A DNA stretch of 64,000 nt from Alphaproteobacteria bacterium (GTDB taxonomy: Bacteria > Pseudomonadota > Alphaproteobacteria > Acetobacterales > Acetobacteraceae), in contig JAPLOH010000110.1 in assembly GCA_026400845.1 (NCBI GenBank), forward strand, positions 1 to 64,000, in the 5' to 3' direction. Below, in pieces: positions 1 through 8,940 of the stretch. The first letter of the stretch is position 1. The number at the start of each line of letters is the position of its first letter. The position numbers and the translations under genes were made by a program. Under the pieces are notes generated by a model, which searched no databases, was not told where the DNA came from, and worked only from the letters and a program-made list of their open reading frames with translations.

Positions 1-234
1 GCCACCGAGCGCGCCAGCGCCGCTGTGGTGACGGCTATGATCCCCTATTGCATGGCAAAGGCGACGCAGGACGCCGACCCGGCAAAGCTTGCGAAGTTCA
101 AGACCGAGACCTCCTCCTACAGCCGCAGCGACATCGTGCGCTCGGCCGGCTGGGCGACGCTTGGCGCCAGCACCTCGCCCGACTACGCGCTGGCGCAGGC
201 CTGCTCGGAGAAGATGGCGGGCACGGCGAGCTGA
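1..234 (+). CDS. Small hypothetical protein, C-terminal part (5' end outside window)
   Basis: Frame 1 is open from the first base to a TGA at 232-234, giving 77 residues without a required start, so the gene begins upstream. The sequence has a helical start (ATERASAAVVTAMIPYC), a Lys/Asp-rich middle and a GWATLGAS segment. It resembles, from memory, a small proteobacterial family of about 110-120 residues with an N-terminal membrane helix and a conserved GWAT-like motif; its function is unknown. A perfect hairpin follows the stop. The function cannot be assigned from sequence. Confidence 0.6.
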   Translation, partial: ATERASAAVVTAMIPYCMAKATQDADPAKLAKFKTETSSYSRSDIVRSAGWATLGASTSPDYALAQACSEKMAGTAS

Positions 235-266
235 TCGTCGACGCCTGGATCATGTGATATCCTTAT

Positions 267-291
267 CCGCCGCACCGGTTCGGTGCGGCGG
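267..291. terminator. Perfect GC-rich hairpin, possible terminator
   Basis: An 11-bp perfect inverted repeat (CCGCCGCACCG / CGGTGCGGCGG) with a 3-base loop lies between the first partial gene and the FYDLN-acid gene. No T-run follows on the plus strand, so it could be a weak terminator or an RNA-stabilising hairpin. Confidence 0.4.
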
Positions 292-311
292 CTCGAAGCA
301 TTGGAGACAGC

Positions 312-641
312 GTGGGTAAACCCGAACTCGGCTCGAAACTGAACTGCGTGAATTGCGCGGTGCGGTTCTATGACCTCCTGCGCGTGCCGGCGGTGTGCCC
401 GAAATGCGACGCGGTGCAGCCGCCGCCGAAGCCGCGCGCGGCCTTCGTCACCCGTGGCGCGCCGCGGCGCTGGATGTCCCCCGCCGCATCGCCTGCCGCC
501 GCCGGACAGGCTGACGACGAGGCGGCCGTGGCGGTGGAGGTGGACGACGACCTCGACGCGGTCGATCCGCCGGAAATCGACGACGATGATGACGACGACG
601 ACACCGACGTGGTGAAGCCGGAGATCGGGGTCGACGGGTAG
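312..641 (+). CDS. TIGR02300 family protein (FYDLN acid domain)
   Basis: This 109-residue protein opens with GTG at 312. The N-terminus carries KLNCVNCAVRFYDLLRVPAVCPKC, which matches the FYDLN-acid family with two CxxC pairs that probably bind zinc. The rest is low complexity and ends in a run of Asp (EIDDDDDDDDTD), the acidic tail typical of the family. The family is characteristic of Alphaproteobacteria and has no known biochemical function. It often sits beside aroA, which is not the case here. The next gene starts on the last base of this stop codon, so the two are probably co-translated. Confidence 0.85.
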   Translation: MGKPELGSKLNCVNCAVRFYDLLRVPAVCPKCDAVQPPPKPRAAFVTRGAPRRWMSPAASPAAAGQADDEAAVAVEVDDDLDAVDPPEIDDDDDDDDTDVVKPEIGVDG

Positions 642-895
642 TGGAGCAATTCACCCTGGTGCGGCACGGGCTCTACGCGGTTGCCGCCGATCCGCGCTAC
701 GAGGACCAGCTCGAGGTCAGTGAAGTGACCTCGGAGCAGGCCTACCGCGTGCGCGCCGCCGGGGGCGCGCTGTTCGCCGCGCGTGCGGCGGCGGAGCTGG
801 CGCTGGCCGGCGCCCCACGCGGGCATTTCGCCAATGTGCGGATCAACGGCGCCGAGGCTTTCGTGCCGGCGCCGCCGAAGGGCGGTATGATCTAG
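641..895 (+). CDS. Small hypothetical protein
   Basis: An 84-residue open frame starts with GTG at 641, overlapping the stop of the FYDLN-acid gene by one base. The protein is soluble-looking and alternates short strands and Ala-rich helices (RAAGGALFAARAAAELALAG). I do not recognise a family. The tight coupling, the codon choice like that of its neighbours and the lack of a better frame support it as a real gene. It ends 23 bases before the probable start of the arsenic operon. Confidence 0.6.
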   Translation: MEQFTLVRHGLYAVAADPRYEDQLEVSEVTSEQAYRVRAAGGALFAARAAAELALAGAPRGHFANVRINGAEAFVPAPPKGGMI

Positions 896-917
896 CCAGC
901 CCAAGGGTTTCATCACA

Positions 918-1741
918 GTGTCATCCTGAACAGACTGGCGCAGGAGACGCGGCTCGATCTGCTGCGCCTGTTGTTCGCGCGCGGCGCGTCCGGCCTGGCC
1001 GCCGGCGAAATTGCCGGCCGGCTTGGCGTGCCGTCCTCCACCCTCTCCTTCCACCTCGCCGCGATGGAGCGTGAAGGGCTGCTGACGGCGACGCGGCAGG
1101 GGCGGAGCATCGTCTATGCGGTGCGCGTGATGGGCATGCGCGACCTGCTGGGGTTCCTCACCGAAACCTGCTGCGCTGGCCAGCCCGGCCTGTGCGGCGA
1201 CATCGCCGGCCTGTTGCCGGCGGTCAGCGAGGCACCATCCATGACCCCGTCCTTCAACGTGCTGTTCCTGTGCACCGCCAATTCGGCCCGCTCCATCATG
1301 GCCGAGGCGATCCTCAATACGGTCGGCGCCGGGCGGTTCCACGCCTGGTCGGCCGGTTCCGCGCCCGCCGACCGGCCGCAACCGAAGGTGATCGAACGGC
1401 TCGCCTCGCTCGGGCACGACGTCGCTTCGCTGCGCAGCAAGTCCTGGGAGGAGTTCATGGGGAAGGAGGCGCCGCCGATGGATTTCGTCATAGCCCTGTG
1501 CGACATGCTCGAAGGCCAACAATGCCCGGATTTCGGCGATCGTGCCGTGACCGGCGCCTGGCCGCTGCCGGACCCGATGAAGTTCACCGGCAGCGCGGTC
1601 GAGCAGGCGGCGCTGCTGAACGAGTTGTATGCCGCGCTTGACCGGCGCATCCGCATTTTCGTCAATCTTCCGTTCGCGGCGCTCGACCGCATCGCCGCGC
1701 GCAAGCGGCTCGACGAGATCGGCGCTTGGGTGCGGGCATGA
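918..1741 (+). CDS. ArsR-type repressor fused to ArsC-type arsenate reductase (start disrupted)
   Basis: One reading frame joins an N-terminal ArsR winged helix ([35 protein letters not shown] near TETCCAG as a possible As(III) site) to a low-molecular-weight-phosphatase-type arsenate reductase with the P-loop CTANSAR (CX5R). The reductase part begins near base 1240 ([17 protein letters not shown]) and keeps the late DP motif (PLPDP). Such a fusion would sense As(III) and reduce As(V) in one chain. The continuous frame has no ATG/GTG/TTG before TTG 971, which would cut into the HTH domain. A GTG at 918 gives [12 protein letters not shown] if one C is added to the CC at 925-926. It is the first gene of the arsenic operon and overlaps the next by ATGA. 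Confidence 0.85.
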
Positions 1742-2790
1742 GCATGCGGGTCGGCATCAGCGGCATGGGCCGCATCGGGAGGTTGGCGTTGCGCGCCGCC
1801 CTCGGCGCGGCGGAACGCGGGGAGGAGGACCCGCGGCGCGGCAACCGGCTGGAGGTGGTGCATCTCAACGAGATCAAGGGGGGCGCGGCGGCCTGCGCGC
1901 ACCTGCTGGAATTCGATAGCGTCCAGGGTCGCTGGCGCGGGCCGGCGATCGGCGCCGAGGGGGAGGACGCGGTGCGCATCGGCGCGCGCCGCCTCGGCTT
2001 CTCCGCCCATGCCACCCCCGGCGCGATCCCCTGGGGCGATCTCGGGGTGGATGTGGTGCTGGACTGCACCGGCAAGTTCCTTACCCCCGAGGCGCTGCAA
2101 GGCCATCTCGACCGTGGCGCCAGGCGGGTGATCGTTGCGGCACCGGTGAAGTTCGACAGCGTGCTCAACGTCGTCGTCGGCGTGAACCATCATCTCTATG
2201 ATCCCGCGCGGCACCCCATCGTCACTGCCGCCTCCTGCACCACCAACTGCCTCGCCCCGGTGGTGAAGGTGGTGCACGAGGCGATCGGCATCCGCCACGG
2301 GCAGATCACCACCATCCATAACCCCACCAACACCAACGTGGTGACCGACGCGCCGCACCGCGATCTGCGCCGCGCCCGCAGCGCCATGCTCTCGTTGCAG
2401 CCGACCACGACGGGCAGCGCCACCGCCATCGCGCTGATCTACCCGGAGTTGAAGGGCAAGCTGAATGGCCACGCGGTGCGCGCCCCGGTGCTGAACGCGA
2501 GCCTGACCGACTGCGTGTTCGAGATGCGACGCGAGACCACCGCCGAGGCGGTCAACACCCTGTTCGCCGCCGCCGCGGCGGGGCCACTGGCCGGGATTCT
2601 CGGCTATGAGGCGCGGCCGCTGGTGTCGGCCGACTATGCGCGGGATACACGGAGCAGCATCGTCGACGCGCTCTCCACCATGGTCACCGACGGCACGCTG
2701 CTGAAAATCTATGCCTGGTACGACAACGAGATGGGTTATGCCTGCCGCATGGTCGATCTCGCCTGCCACATGAACGCGGTCGGGATCTGA
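1738..2790 (+). CDS. ArsJ-associated glyceraldehyde-3-phosphate dehydrogenase
   Basis: This 350-residue GAPDH has an N-terminal Rossmann start ([19 protein letters not shown]) and the catalytic cysteine in AASCTTNC near residue 167. The ArsJ-associated GAPDH type is known to make 1-arseno-3-phosphoglycerate from arsenate and glyceraldehyde-3-phosphate, which ArsJ then exports. Placement directly between an arsenate-reductase fusion and arsJ marks this copy as the arsenic-dedicated one, not the glycolytic enzyme. The ATG at 1738 overlaps the upstream stop (ATGA), and arsJ starts one base after this stop, so the genes are translationally coupled. Confidence 0.9.
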   Translation: MSMRVGISGMGRIGRLALRAALGAAERGEEDPRRGNRLEVVHLNEIKGGAAACAHLLEFDSVQGRWRGPAIGAEGEDAVRIGARRLGFSAHATPGAIPWGDLGVDVVLDCTGKFLTPEALQGHLDRGARRVIVAAPVKFDSVLNVVVGVNHHLYDPARHPIVTAASCTTNCLAPVVKVVHEAIGIRHGQITTIHNPTNTNVVTDAPHRDLRRARSAMLSLQPTTTGSATAIALIYPELKGKLNGHAVRAPVLNASLTDCVFEMRRETTAEAVNTLFAAAAAGPLAGILGYEARPLVSADYARDTRSSIVDALSTMVTDGTLLKIYAWYDNEMGYACRMVDLACHMNAVGI

Positions 2791-2791
2791 G

Positions 2792-4024
2792 ATGGTTCCG
2801 GCGGCGCGCCACTACGCCATCGTCACGGCGGCGTATTTCCTGTTCACGCTGACCGATGGCGCGCTGCGCATGCTGGTGCTGCTGCATTTCTACCGGCTCG
2901 GCTATACGCCGTTCACGCTGGCGGCGCTGTTCCTGCTCTATGAGACGGCCGGCATTTTTACCAACGCAATCGGCGGCTGGCTCGCGGTACGCTTCGGCAT
3001 TCCGCGCATGCTCGCCTGCGGGCTGGGCTTGCAGATCGTCGGACTCGCGATGCTCTCGGCGCTCGATCCGGGCTGGACGGCGGCGGCTTCGGTGATCTGG
3101 GTGGTGGCAGCGCAGGGCTTGGCCGGGGTCGCCAAGGACCTCACCAAGACCGCTTCCAAGAGCGCGATCAAGGCGACATCGGAGGGCGGCAACGCGCAGT
3201 TGTTCCGCTGGGTCGCATGGTTCACCGGCTCCAAGAACGCGACCAAGGGGGCGGGGTTCTTCGCCGGCGGTGCGCTATTGCAGTGGGTCGGGTTCGCGCC
3301 GGCGCTGTGGCTGATGGCGGGGATGCTGGGGCTGGTGTTCGTGATGGTGTGGACCGCGCTGCCGCGCGCGCTGGGCAAGGCCAAGGCCTCGAAATCCGTG
3401 CGTGAACTCTTCGCGAAGTCCCCCGCGGTGAATCTCATGGCGGTGGCGCGCATCTTCCTATTCGGCGCGCGCGACGTGTGGTTCGTGGTCGGGCTGCCGG
3501 TGTTTCTCTACGCCAGCGGCTGGAGTTTCCTGGAAGTGGCGGGGTTCCTGGCGCTATGGACGATCGGTTACGGCGCCATCCAGGCCGCCGCCCCCGCGGT
3601 GGTGCGCCGCAGCAGCGACGGGCTGAGCCGGGAGGTGCCGGAGGCGCGGCTGTGGGGCGCGGCGCTGGCGGCGATCCCACTCGGGCTGGCGCTGGTGCTC
3701 GGGGGGCTTGATCCCGTGCGGCCGGACCTCGTGCTGGCCGCCGGGCTGTGCCTGTTCGGCGCGGTGTTCGCGGTGATCTCCTCGCTGCACTCCTATCTCA
3801 TCATGGCCTATGCCGGCTCGGAGAAGGCGGCCGAGGATGTCGGCTTCTACTACGCCGCCAATGCCGCCGGGCGACTGTTCGGCATCGTGCTCTCCGGCCT
3901 GCTGGCCAGTGCCGGCGGGATCGTTGCCTGCCTTTGGGGATCGGCGGCAATGCTGGCAGTGTGCTGGGGAGTGACGCTTCTGCTCCCCGCCAACCCCCAG
4001 GACCGACCGGTGATCGCCCCGTGA
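2792..4024 (+). CDS. arsJ: Organoarsenical efflux MFS transporter ArsJ
   Basis: This 410-residue membrane protein of the major facilitator superfamily begins HYAIVTAAYFLFTLTDGALRMLVLLHFYRLGY, which is characteristic of ArsJ. About twelve hydrophobic segments are visible. ArsJ exports 1-arseno-3-phosphoglycerate, which falls apart outside the cell to arsenate. Its partner GAPDH is the gene just upstream, one base away. The stop overlaps the GTG start of the Acr3 gene (GTGA at 4021-4024), so all four genes form one tightly packed operon. Confidence 0.92.
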   Translation: MVPAARHYAIVTAAYFLFTLTDGALRMLVLLHFYRLGYTPFTLAALFLLYETAGIFTNAIGGWLAVRFGIPRMLACGLGLQIVGLAMLSALDPGWTAAASVIWVVAAQGLAGVAKDLTKTASKSAIKATSEGGNAQLFRWVAWFTGSKNATKGAGFFAGGALLQWVGFAPALWLMAGMLGLVFVMVWTALPRALGKAKASKSVRELFAKSPAVNLMAVARIFLFGARDVWFVVGLPVFLYASGWSFLEVAGFLALWTIGYGAIQAAAPAVVRRSSDGLSREVPEARLWGAALAAIPLGLALVLGGLDPVRPDLVLAAGLCLFGAVFAVISSLHSYLIMAYAGSEKAAEDVGFYYAANAAGRLFGIVLSGLLASAGGIVACLWGSAAMLAVCWGVTLLLPANPQDRPVIAP

Positions 4025-5034
4025 ATATCTTCGAACGTTATCTGACCCTGTGGGTCGCCCTTTGCATGGCCGGCGGCATCGCGCTCGGCGCCTTCCTGCC
4101 GGCGCCCTTCCAGGCGCTCGGCCGCGCTACGGTGGCGCAGATCAATATCCCGATCGCCTTGCTGGTGTGGCTGATGATCGTGCCCATGCTGATGCGGATC
4201 GACCCCGCGGCGCTGCGCCAGGTCGGCCGCCACTGGCGCGGCATCACCGTGACGCTCGGGATCAACTGGCTGGTGAAGCCGTTCTCGATGGCGTTGCTGG
4301 CCTGGCTGTTCGTCGGCTGGCTGTTCCGCCCGCTGCTGCCCGCCGCGCAGATCGACAGCTACATCGCCGGGCTGATCCTGCTGGCCGCCGCGCCCTGCAC
4401 GGCGATGGTGTTCGTGTGGTCCAACCTCGTCGATGGTGACGCGGAATTCACCCTGTCCCAGGTCGCGCTCAACGACGCCATCATGCTGATCGCCTTCGCC
4501 CCCATCGTCGGGCTGCTGCTCGGCATCTCCGCCATCGCCGTGCCGTGGGATACGCTGGTGCTGTCGGTGGTGCTGTTCATCCTGGTGCCGCTGGTGATCG
4601 CGCAGGTCTGGCGCAGCCGTCTGCTCGCGGCCGGTGCGGATGTGCTCGATCGCATGCGGGCGCGGCTCGGCCCGGTCTCGATCTGTGCGCTGCTGGCCAC
4701 GCTGGTGCTGCTGTTCGCGCTGCAAGGCCAGCAAATCATCGCCCAGCCGATGGTGATCCTGCTGCTGGCGGTGCCGATCCTGATCCAGGTCTATTTCAAT
4801 GCCGGCCTTGCCTTGCTGCTCAACCGAAGCTGCGGTGAGAGCTTCGCCGTTGCCGCCCCCTCGGCGCTGATCGGCGCCAGCAACTTCTTCGAACTCGCGG
4901 TCGCCACCGCCATCGCCCTGTTCGGCTTCGAAAGCGGCGCCGCCCTCGCCACCGTCGTCGGCGTTCTCGTCGAAGTCCCCGTCATGCTCTCCGTGGTCGC
5001 CATCGCGCGGCGTCTGCGGCCGGGGTGGCGGTAG
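4021..5034 (+). CDS. Arsenite efflux transporter, Acr3 family
   Basis: This 337-residue protein has about ten membrane segments and starts with GTG at 4021, overlapping the arsJ stop by four bases. It contains the Acr3 signature around the functional cysteine (AAAPCTAMVFVWSNLVDGD) and the late GASNFFELAVATAIALFG motif. Acr3 exports As(III), the product of the upstream ArsR-ArsC fusion. The operon therefore covers two independent routes: reduction plus arsenite export, and conversion to an arseno-sugar phosphate plus ArsJ export. The next gene is convergent, with 57 bases between stops. Confidence 0.93.
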   Translation: MNIFERYLTLWVALCMAGGIALGAFLPAPFQALGRATVAQINIPIALLVWLMIVPMLMRIDPAALRQVGRHWRGITVTLGINWLVKPFSMALLAWLFVGWLFRPLLPAAQIDSYIAGLILLAAAPCTAMVFVWSNLVDGDAEFTLSQVALNDAIMLIAFAPIVGLLLGISAIAVPWDTLVLSVVLFILVPLVIAQVWRSRLLAAGADVLDRMRARLGPVSICALLATLVLLFALQGQQIIAQPMVILLLAVPILIQVYFNAGLALLLNRSCGESFAVAAPSALIGASNFFELAVATAIALFGFESGAALATVVGVLVEVPVMLSVVAIARRLRPGWR

Positions 5035-5091
5035 GGAACGCGGGGCTGGGGAACCCCCGAGACCTTTGTCATCTGCCAAGCGCGTGCGTGC

Positions 5092-6504
5092 CTACGGCAG
5101 CACCTTGCCGGGGTTCATCAGGCCCGCGGGGTCGATGGCGTGTTTGATCCGGCGCATCAGGTCGAGTTCGGCGCCGCCGCGCCAGTCCGGCATCATGTAG
5201 GGCTTGAGGCGGCCGATGCCGTGTTCGGCGGAGAAGCTGCCGCCGTAGCGGCGCACCACTTCGCAGACGGTGTCCATGATCTCGTGGTCGCGCGCGAGGA
5301 ACGCGGCGGGGTCCATGCCCACGGGCTGTTGCAGATTGAAGTGGATGTTGCCGTCGCCCATGTGGCCGAAGGGCACGGCGCGGATGCCCGGCATCAGCGC
5401 GGCGCAGGCCGCGGTGGCCTCGCGGATGAATTGCGGCACCTTGGAGACCGGCACCGAGACGTCGTTCTTGACGCTGGCGCCCTCGCGCTTCTGGCTCTCG
5501 CTGTGCTCCTCGCGCAGCTTCCAGATGGCGGCGCGCTGGGCGGCGGATTCGGCGATGGCGGCGTCGATCACCACGCCATCCTCCAGCGCGCCTTCCAGCA
5601 CCGTCTCCAAAGTGTCGCGCAGCCCGGCATTGGGGCGGGGGGTGGCCAGCTCGATCAGCGCGTAGTGCGGCGCGCGTTCAGCGAGCGGCAGGGTAACGCC
5701 GGGGATGTGCTTCAGCACGAAATCCATCCCGAGGCCGGACATGTATTCGAAGGCCTGCACCGCCGCCGGGTCGTGGCGGTGGAAGCGGGTGAACAGATCG
5801 AGCGCTGCGGCCTCGCTCGGCACGGCGCAGAACGCAACCTCCACCTCGCGCGGGCGGGGCACCAGCTTCAGCACGGCGGCGGTGATGATGCCGAGCGTGC
5901 CCTCGGCCCCGACGAAAAGCTGGCGCAGGCAGTAGCCGGTGTTGTCCTTCCGGAGGCGGCGCAGCCCGTGCCAGATTTCGCCGTCCGGCAGCACGACTTC
6001 GAGGCCGAGCACGAGGTCTCGCGCATTGCCGTAACGCACGGTGTTGTTGCCGCCGGCGTTGGTGGAGAGGATGCCGCCGATCTGCGCCGTGCCTTCCGAG
6101 CCGATGGAGAGCGGAAACAGGCAGCCGGCCTCATCGGCGGCGGTCTGCGCGGCCTTCAGCGTGGCGCCGGCCTCGATGGTGAGGCTGAGATCGATCGCAT
6201 CGACGTCGCGGATGCGGTTCATCCGGGACAGGCATAGCACGAGTTCACTACCGTCCTCGTCCGGCACCGCGCCGCCGACCATCGAGGTATTGCCGCCCTG
6301 CGGCACCACCTTGCGCCCGGCGGCGGCGCATGCGCGCAGCACCGCCGCGACCTGCTCGGTGCTGTCGGGGCGCAGCACTGCTTCGGTGCGGCCGCGATAG
6401 AGGCGGCGCCAGTCCTCGCTATGGGGGGCGGTGTCGGCGGGATCGGTCAATATGCCGGAGGGGCCGAGAATTTCGGCGAGACGGGCAATCAAGGCATCGG
6501 ACAT
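5092..6504 (-). CDS. FAD-binding 2-hydroxyacid dehydrogenase (GlcD / D-lactate dehydrogenase type)
   Basis: This 470-residue enzyme starts at ATG 6504, preceded by a perfect AGGAGG 7 bases upstream. The N-terminal half is a PCMH-type FAD domain (VPQGGNTSMVGGAVPDEDG, IGSEGTAQIGGILSTNAGG, GTLGIITAAVLKLVPRP). The C-terminal half carries FGHMGDGNIHFNLQQP and AEHGIGRLKPYMM, which contribute to substrate and flavin binding. The family oxidises D-lactate, glycolate or D-2-hydroxyglutarate and passes electrons to quinone, cytochrome or ETF; the substrate cannot be fixed here. It is a monocistronic minus-strand gene convergent with the arsenic operon. Confidence 0.88.
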   Translation of the reverse strand: MSDALIARLAEILGPSGILTDPADTAPHSEDWRRLYRGRTEAVLRPDSTEQVAAVLRACAAAGRKVVPQGGNTSMVGGAVPDEDGSELVLCLSRMNRIRDVDAIDLSLTIEAGATLKAAQTAADEAGCLFPLSIGSEGTAQIGGILSTNAGGNNTVRYGNARDLVLGLEVVLPDGEIWHGLRRLRKDNTGYCLRQLFVGAEGTLGIITAAVLKLVPRPREVEVAFCAVPSEAAALDLFTRFHRHDPAAVQAFEYMSGLGMDFVLKHIPGVTLPLAERAPHYALIELATPRPNAGLRDTLETVLEGALEDGVVIDAAIAESAAQRAAIWKLREEHSESQKREGASVKNDVSVPVSKVPQFIREATAACAALMPGIRAVPFGHMGDGNIHFNLQQPVGMDPAAFLARDHEIMDTVCEVVRRYGGSFSAEHGIGRLKPYMMPDWRGGAELDLMRRIKHAIDPAGLMNPGKVLP

Positions 6505-6574
6505 GGCGGAACCTCCTGGCGCGCGGTATTTGCCAGAACGCCGCGCGATTTGCACGCGAGGGGAGGAAGACGCG

Positions 6575-6992
6575 ATGAGCATCGAGATCGTCAATATTGT
6601 CGACCGGCCGGACCTCATTCCCGCCGATCGAGCAGGTCGAGGCGTTCATGGCCAGCCACACCGCCACGTCGGGCCCGCCACAGTGTTTCGTGCTGCTCGA
6701 TGGCGGGGTGCCGGCGGCGGTGGCGACGCTGGAGCACCATGATCTCGACGCGCGGCCCGATCTCACCCCCTGGCTCGCCAATCTGGTGGTGGACCCTGCC
6801 TTCCGCGGCCGTGGCCACGCGATCCGTCTGGTGCAGCACACCGAGGCCGCCTGCCGCGCCGCCGGGCTGGCGCGCTTCTACCTCAACACCGAATCAGCCG
6901 TCCCCCTCTACGCAAGGCTCGGCTGGACCGAGATCGGCACCGCGCCGCACTATGATCACACCGTGACCATCATGGTCCGCGAACTCGGTTGA
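6575..6992 (+). pseudogene. GNAT-family N-acetyltransferase, broken by a one-base frameshift
   Basis: ATG 6575 has a good ribosome site (GGGAGGAAG) and reads MSIEIVNIVDRPDLIP, then leaves the acetyltransferase frame. The remaining protein (PIEQVEAFMASHT to MVRELG) lies in the +1 frame and holds the GNAT core: LVVDPAFRGRGHAIRLVQHTEAACRAAG, the acetyl-CoA pyrophosphate loop, and FYLNTESAVPLYARLGW. Removing one C from the CCC at 6620-6622 joins the two parts into a 138-residue protein of usual GNAT size. As written, only a TTG-started version from 6597 could be made. It is either a recently broken gene or a sequence error. The substrate is unknown. Confidence 0.75.
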
Positions 6993-7085
6993 GCGCCGCT
7001 TGCCCGCACGGCATTTTCGTGGCTTGTGCGTTCGGGGTAGCAAACACATCTAACCGGCGCATGAGCGCGGAGCGAGGACGTCGAT

Positions 7086-8009
7086 ATGGATGAGATCATC
7101 GGGCAGAAGCCGGCCGCCGAGGCCATGATCGTGGACGGGGACCAAAGCACCTTCATGAAGGATGTGGTGGAGGCCTCGCGCGCCATCCCCGTCCTGGTGG
7201 ATTTCTGGGCGACCTGGTGCGGTCCCTGCAAGACATTGACGCCGACGCTGGAGAAGGTGGTGAAGGCCGCCGGCGGGCGGGTGAAGCTGGTCAAGATCGA
7301 CATCGACAAGAACCGCCAACTGGTTCAGCAACTCGTGCAGATGGGGCTGCCCTTGCAGTCCGTCCCCACGGTCGCCGCCTTCTGGCAGGGCCAGATCGCC
7401 GATTTGTTCCAGGGTGCGAAGCCGGAAAGCGAGGTCAAGCGCTTCGTCGAGGCATTGCTGAAAAACGCCGGCGGCGCCATGCCGGTGGCCGACATGCTGG
7501 CCGAGGCCAAGGCCGCCACCGAGGCGGGCGAGCACGAGGAGGCCGGCGCAATCTACAGCGGCGTGCTCCAGGAGGAGCCGGAGAACCCCGATGCCTGGGG
7601 CGGGTTGATCCGCGCATTGATGGCGCTCGGCCGCGAGGATGAGGCGCAGCACGCGCTGACCCAGGTGCCGGAAAAGATCGCCGAGCATGGCGAAATCGCC
7701 GGCGCCCGCAGCGCGCTGTCGCTGGCCGTCGAGGGCCGCAAGGCGCGCGAGCAGCTCGGTGCGTTCGAAGCCCGCCTCGCCGCCGATGCCGATGACCACC
7801 AGGCGCGCTACGACCTCGCCACCGCGCTCAACGCGATGGACCGCCGCGAGGATGCCGCCGAGGCGCTGCTCTACATCATCAGGAAGGCGCGCGCCTGGAA
7901 CGAGGACGGGGCGCGGCTGCAATTGCTGAAGTTTTTCGAGGCCTGGGGCTTCGACGACGCGGCCACGATGGCGGCGCGGCGCAAGCTGTCGGCCCTCCTG
8001 TTCCGCTGA
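7086..8009 (+). CDS. Thioredoxin with TPR-like C-terminal domain (CnoX/YbbN type)
   Basis: This 307-residue protein has an N-terminal thioredoxin fold with the redox pair WCGPC at residues 44-48 (Cys45 and Cys48), a cis-Pro loop (SVPTVAAFWQG) and then about 170 residues of helical TPR-like repeats (AEAKAATEAGEHEEAGAIYSGVL...). This matches the alphaproteobacterial CnoX/YbbN type, a chaperone-redoxin that protects proteins from over-oxidation and hands them to GroEL or DnaK. Because the CxxC motif is intact, redox activity is expected. It is followed five bases later by the Lon-domain gene, which suggests one operon. Confidence 0.88.
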   Translation: MDEIIGQKPAAEAMIVDGDQSTFMKDVVEASRAIPVLVDFWATWCGPCKTLTPTLEKVVKAAGGRVKLVKIDIDKNRQLVQQLVQMGLPLQSVPTVAAFWQGQIADLFQGAKPESEVKRFVEALLKNAGGAMPVADMLAEAKAATEAGEHEEAGAIYSGVLQEEPENPDAWGGLIRALMALGREDEAQHALTQVPEKIAEHGEIAGARSALSLAVEGRKAREQLGAFEARLAADADDHQARYDLATALNAMDRREDAAEALLYIIRKARAWNEDGARLQLLKFFEAWGFDDAATMAARRKLSALLFR

Positions 8010-8014
8010 GCGCG

Positions 8015-8677
8015 ATGCCCGCATTTGCCGGGCGGGTGGAGCGGCTGCCGGAGGTGTTTCCGGTGTTTCCGCTCGCCGGCGTGCTGCTGCTGCCCGGCGG
8101 CAAGCTGCCGCTCAACATCTTCGAGCCGCGCTATCTGGCGCTCACCGAGGATGCCCTGGCGGCGGGGCGGCTGTTCGGCATGGTGCAGCCCGATGCGTCC
8201 CGCCCTGCCGGGGCGCAGGGGCCGGCGGTCTATCCGGTCGGCTGTCTCGGGCGGATCGTCTCCTTCGCCGAGACCGATGATGGGCGCTATCTGATCACGC
8301 TGACCGGACTAAGCCGCTTCACCATCGCGGCCGAGGCCGCGATGTGCCGCGGCTATCGCCGGTTTCACGCCGATGCCGCCGCCTTCGCCGAGGATGCGGC
8401 GCCAGGCGATCCGGTGTTCGACCGCGCGGCGATGCTCGCCGAGCTGCGTCCCTTTTTCGCCGCCCGGCGGATCGACGCGAACTGGGAGGTGATCTCCCGG
8501 ATGACGGACAGCGAACTGGTGACCACCTTGTCCATGGTCTGCCCGTTTCAGCCGGCGGAAAAACAGGCCCTGCTGGAGGCGCCGAGCCCGACCGATCGCG
8601 CCACGGTGCTGCTTGCACTGCTGCGGATGGACGCCTATGCCCCGCGCAGCGAGACCCCGCCCGGCCGGGCTAGTTGA
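8015..8677 (+). CDS. Lon N-terminal substrate-binding domain protein
   Basis: This 220-residue protein consists of a single Lon_substr_bdg (LAN) domain: [62 protein letters not shown]. It has no AAA or protease part, so it is a stand-alone relative of the Lon N-domain with a presumed protein-binding role. It sits between the thioredoxin-TPR gene and the Trm112-like gene, a grouping commonly seen in Alphaproteobacteria. The end of the gene overlaps a short tandem repeat at 8674-8703. Confidence 0.85.
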   Translation: MPAFAGRVERLPEVFPVFPLAGVLLLPGGKLPLNIFEPRYLALTEDALAAGRLFGMVQPDASRPAGAQGPAVYPVGCLGRIVSFAETDDGRYLITLTGLSRFTIAAEAAMCRGYRRFHADAAAFAEDAAPGDPVFDRAAMLAELRPFFAARRIDANWEVISRMTDSELVTTLSMVCPFQPAEKQALLEAPSPTDRATVLLALLRMDAYAPRSETPPGRAS

Positions 8678-8706
8678 CGATCGCCCAGTTGACGATTGCC
8701 CAGTTG
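8674..8706 (+). repeat. Tandem 15-base microrepeat
   Basis: TTGACGATCGCCCAG at 8674-8688 is followed directly by TTGACGATTGCCCAG at 8689-8703 (one mismatch) and a truncated third TTG. It spans the stop of the Lon-domain gene and the region before the Trm112-like start, and offers several in-frame TTG codons there. Confidence 0.8.
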
Positions 8707-8733
8707 ACTGCCGCCAGGATGAAAGCGCCCGCC

Positions 8734-8940
8734 ATGACCGAAATCCAGCAGACCCCCACCGCCGCCCCGCTCGATCCGCGACTGCTCGAAATCCTGGTCT
8801 GTCCGCTCACCAAGACCACGCTCGAATACGACCGCGCGGCGGGCGAGCTGATCAGCCGCGCCGCCGGCCTCGCCTACCCGATCCGCGATGGCATCCCCAT
8901 CATGCTGGCCGACGAAGCCCGCGCGCTGGACCCCGCGTGA
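8734..8940 (+). CDS. Trm112-like protein (UPF0434)
   Basis: This 68-residue protein has the family motifs [21 protein letters not shown] and [19 protein letters not shown]. Trm112-like proteins activate methyltransferases in eukaryotes and archaea; the bacterial form is small and its role is less clear. The start is uncertain: ATG 8734 gives the usual short N-terminus, ATG 8719 adds five residues, and in-frame TTG codons exist back to 8674 within a microrepeat. Its stop overlaps the next ATG by one base (TGATG). Confidence 0.82.
   Translation: MTEIQQTPTAAPLDPRLLEILVCPLTKTTLEYDRAAGELISRAAGLAYPIRDGIPIMLADEARALDPA

Noticed and set aside
368-1522. Long minus-strand open frame across the FYDLN-acid and arsR region
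   Set aside because: High-GC DNA keeps antisense frames open. The protein is a His/Arg/Gly-rich shadow, and the plus-strand genes have clear families.
5041-5058. Possible hairpin between the acr3 and FAD-dehydrogenase genes
   Set aside because: The arms are only five bases and no T-run follows, so it is too weak to call a terminator.
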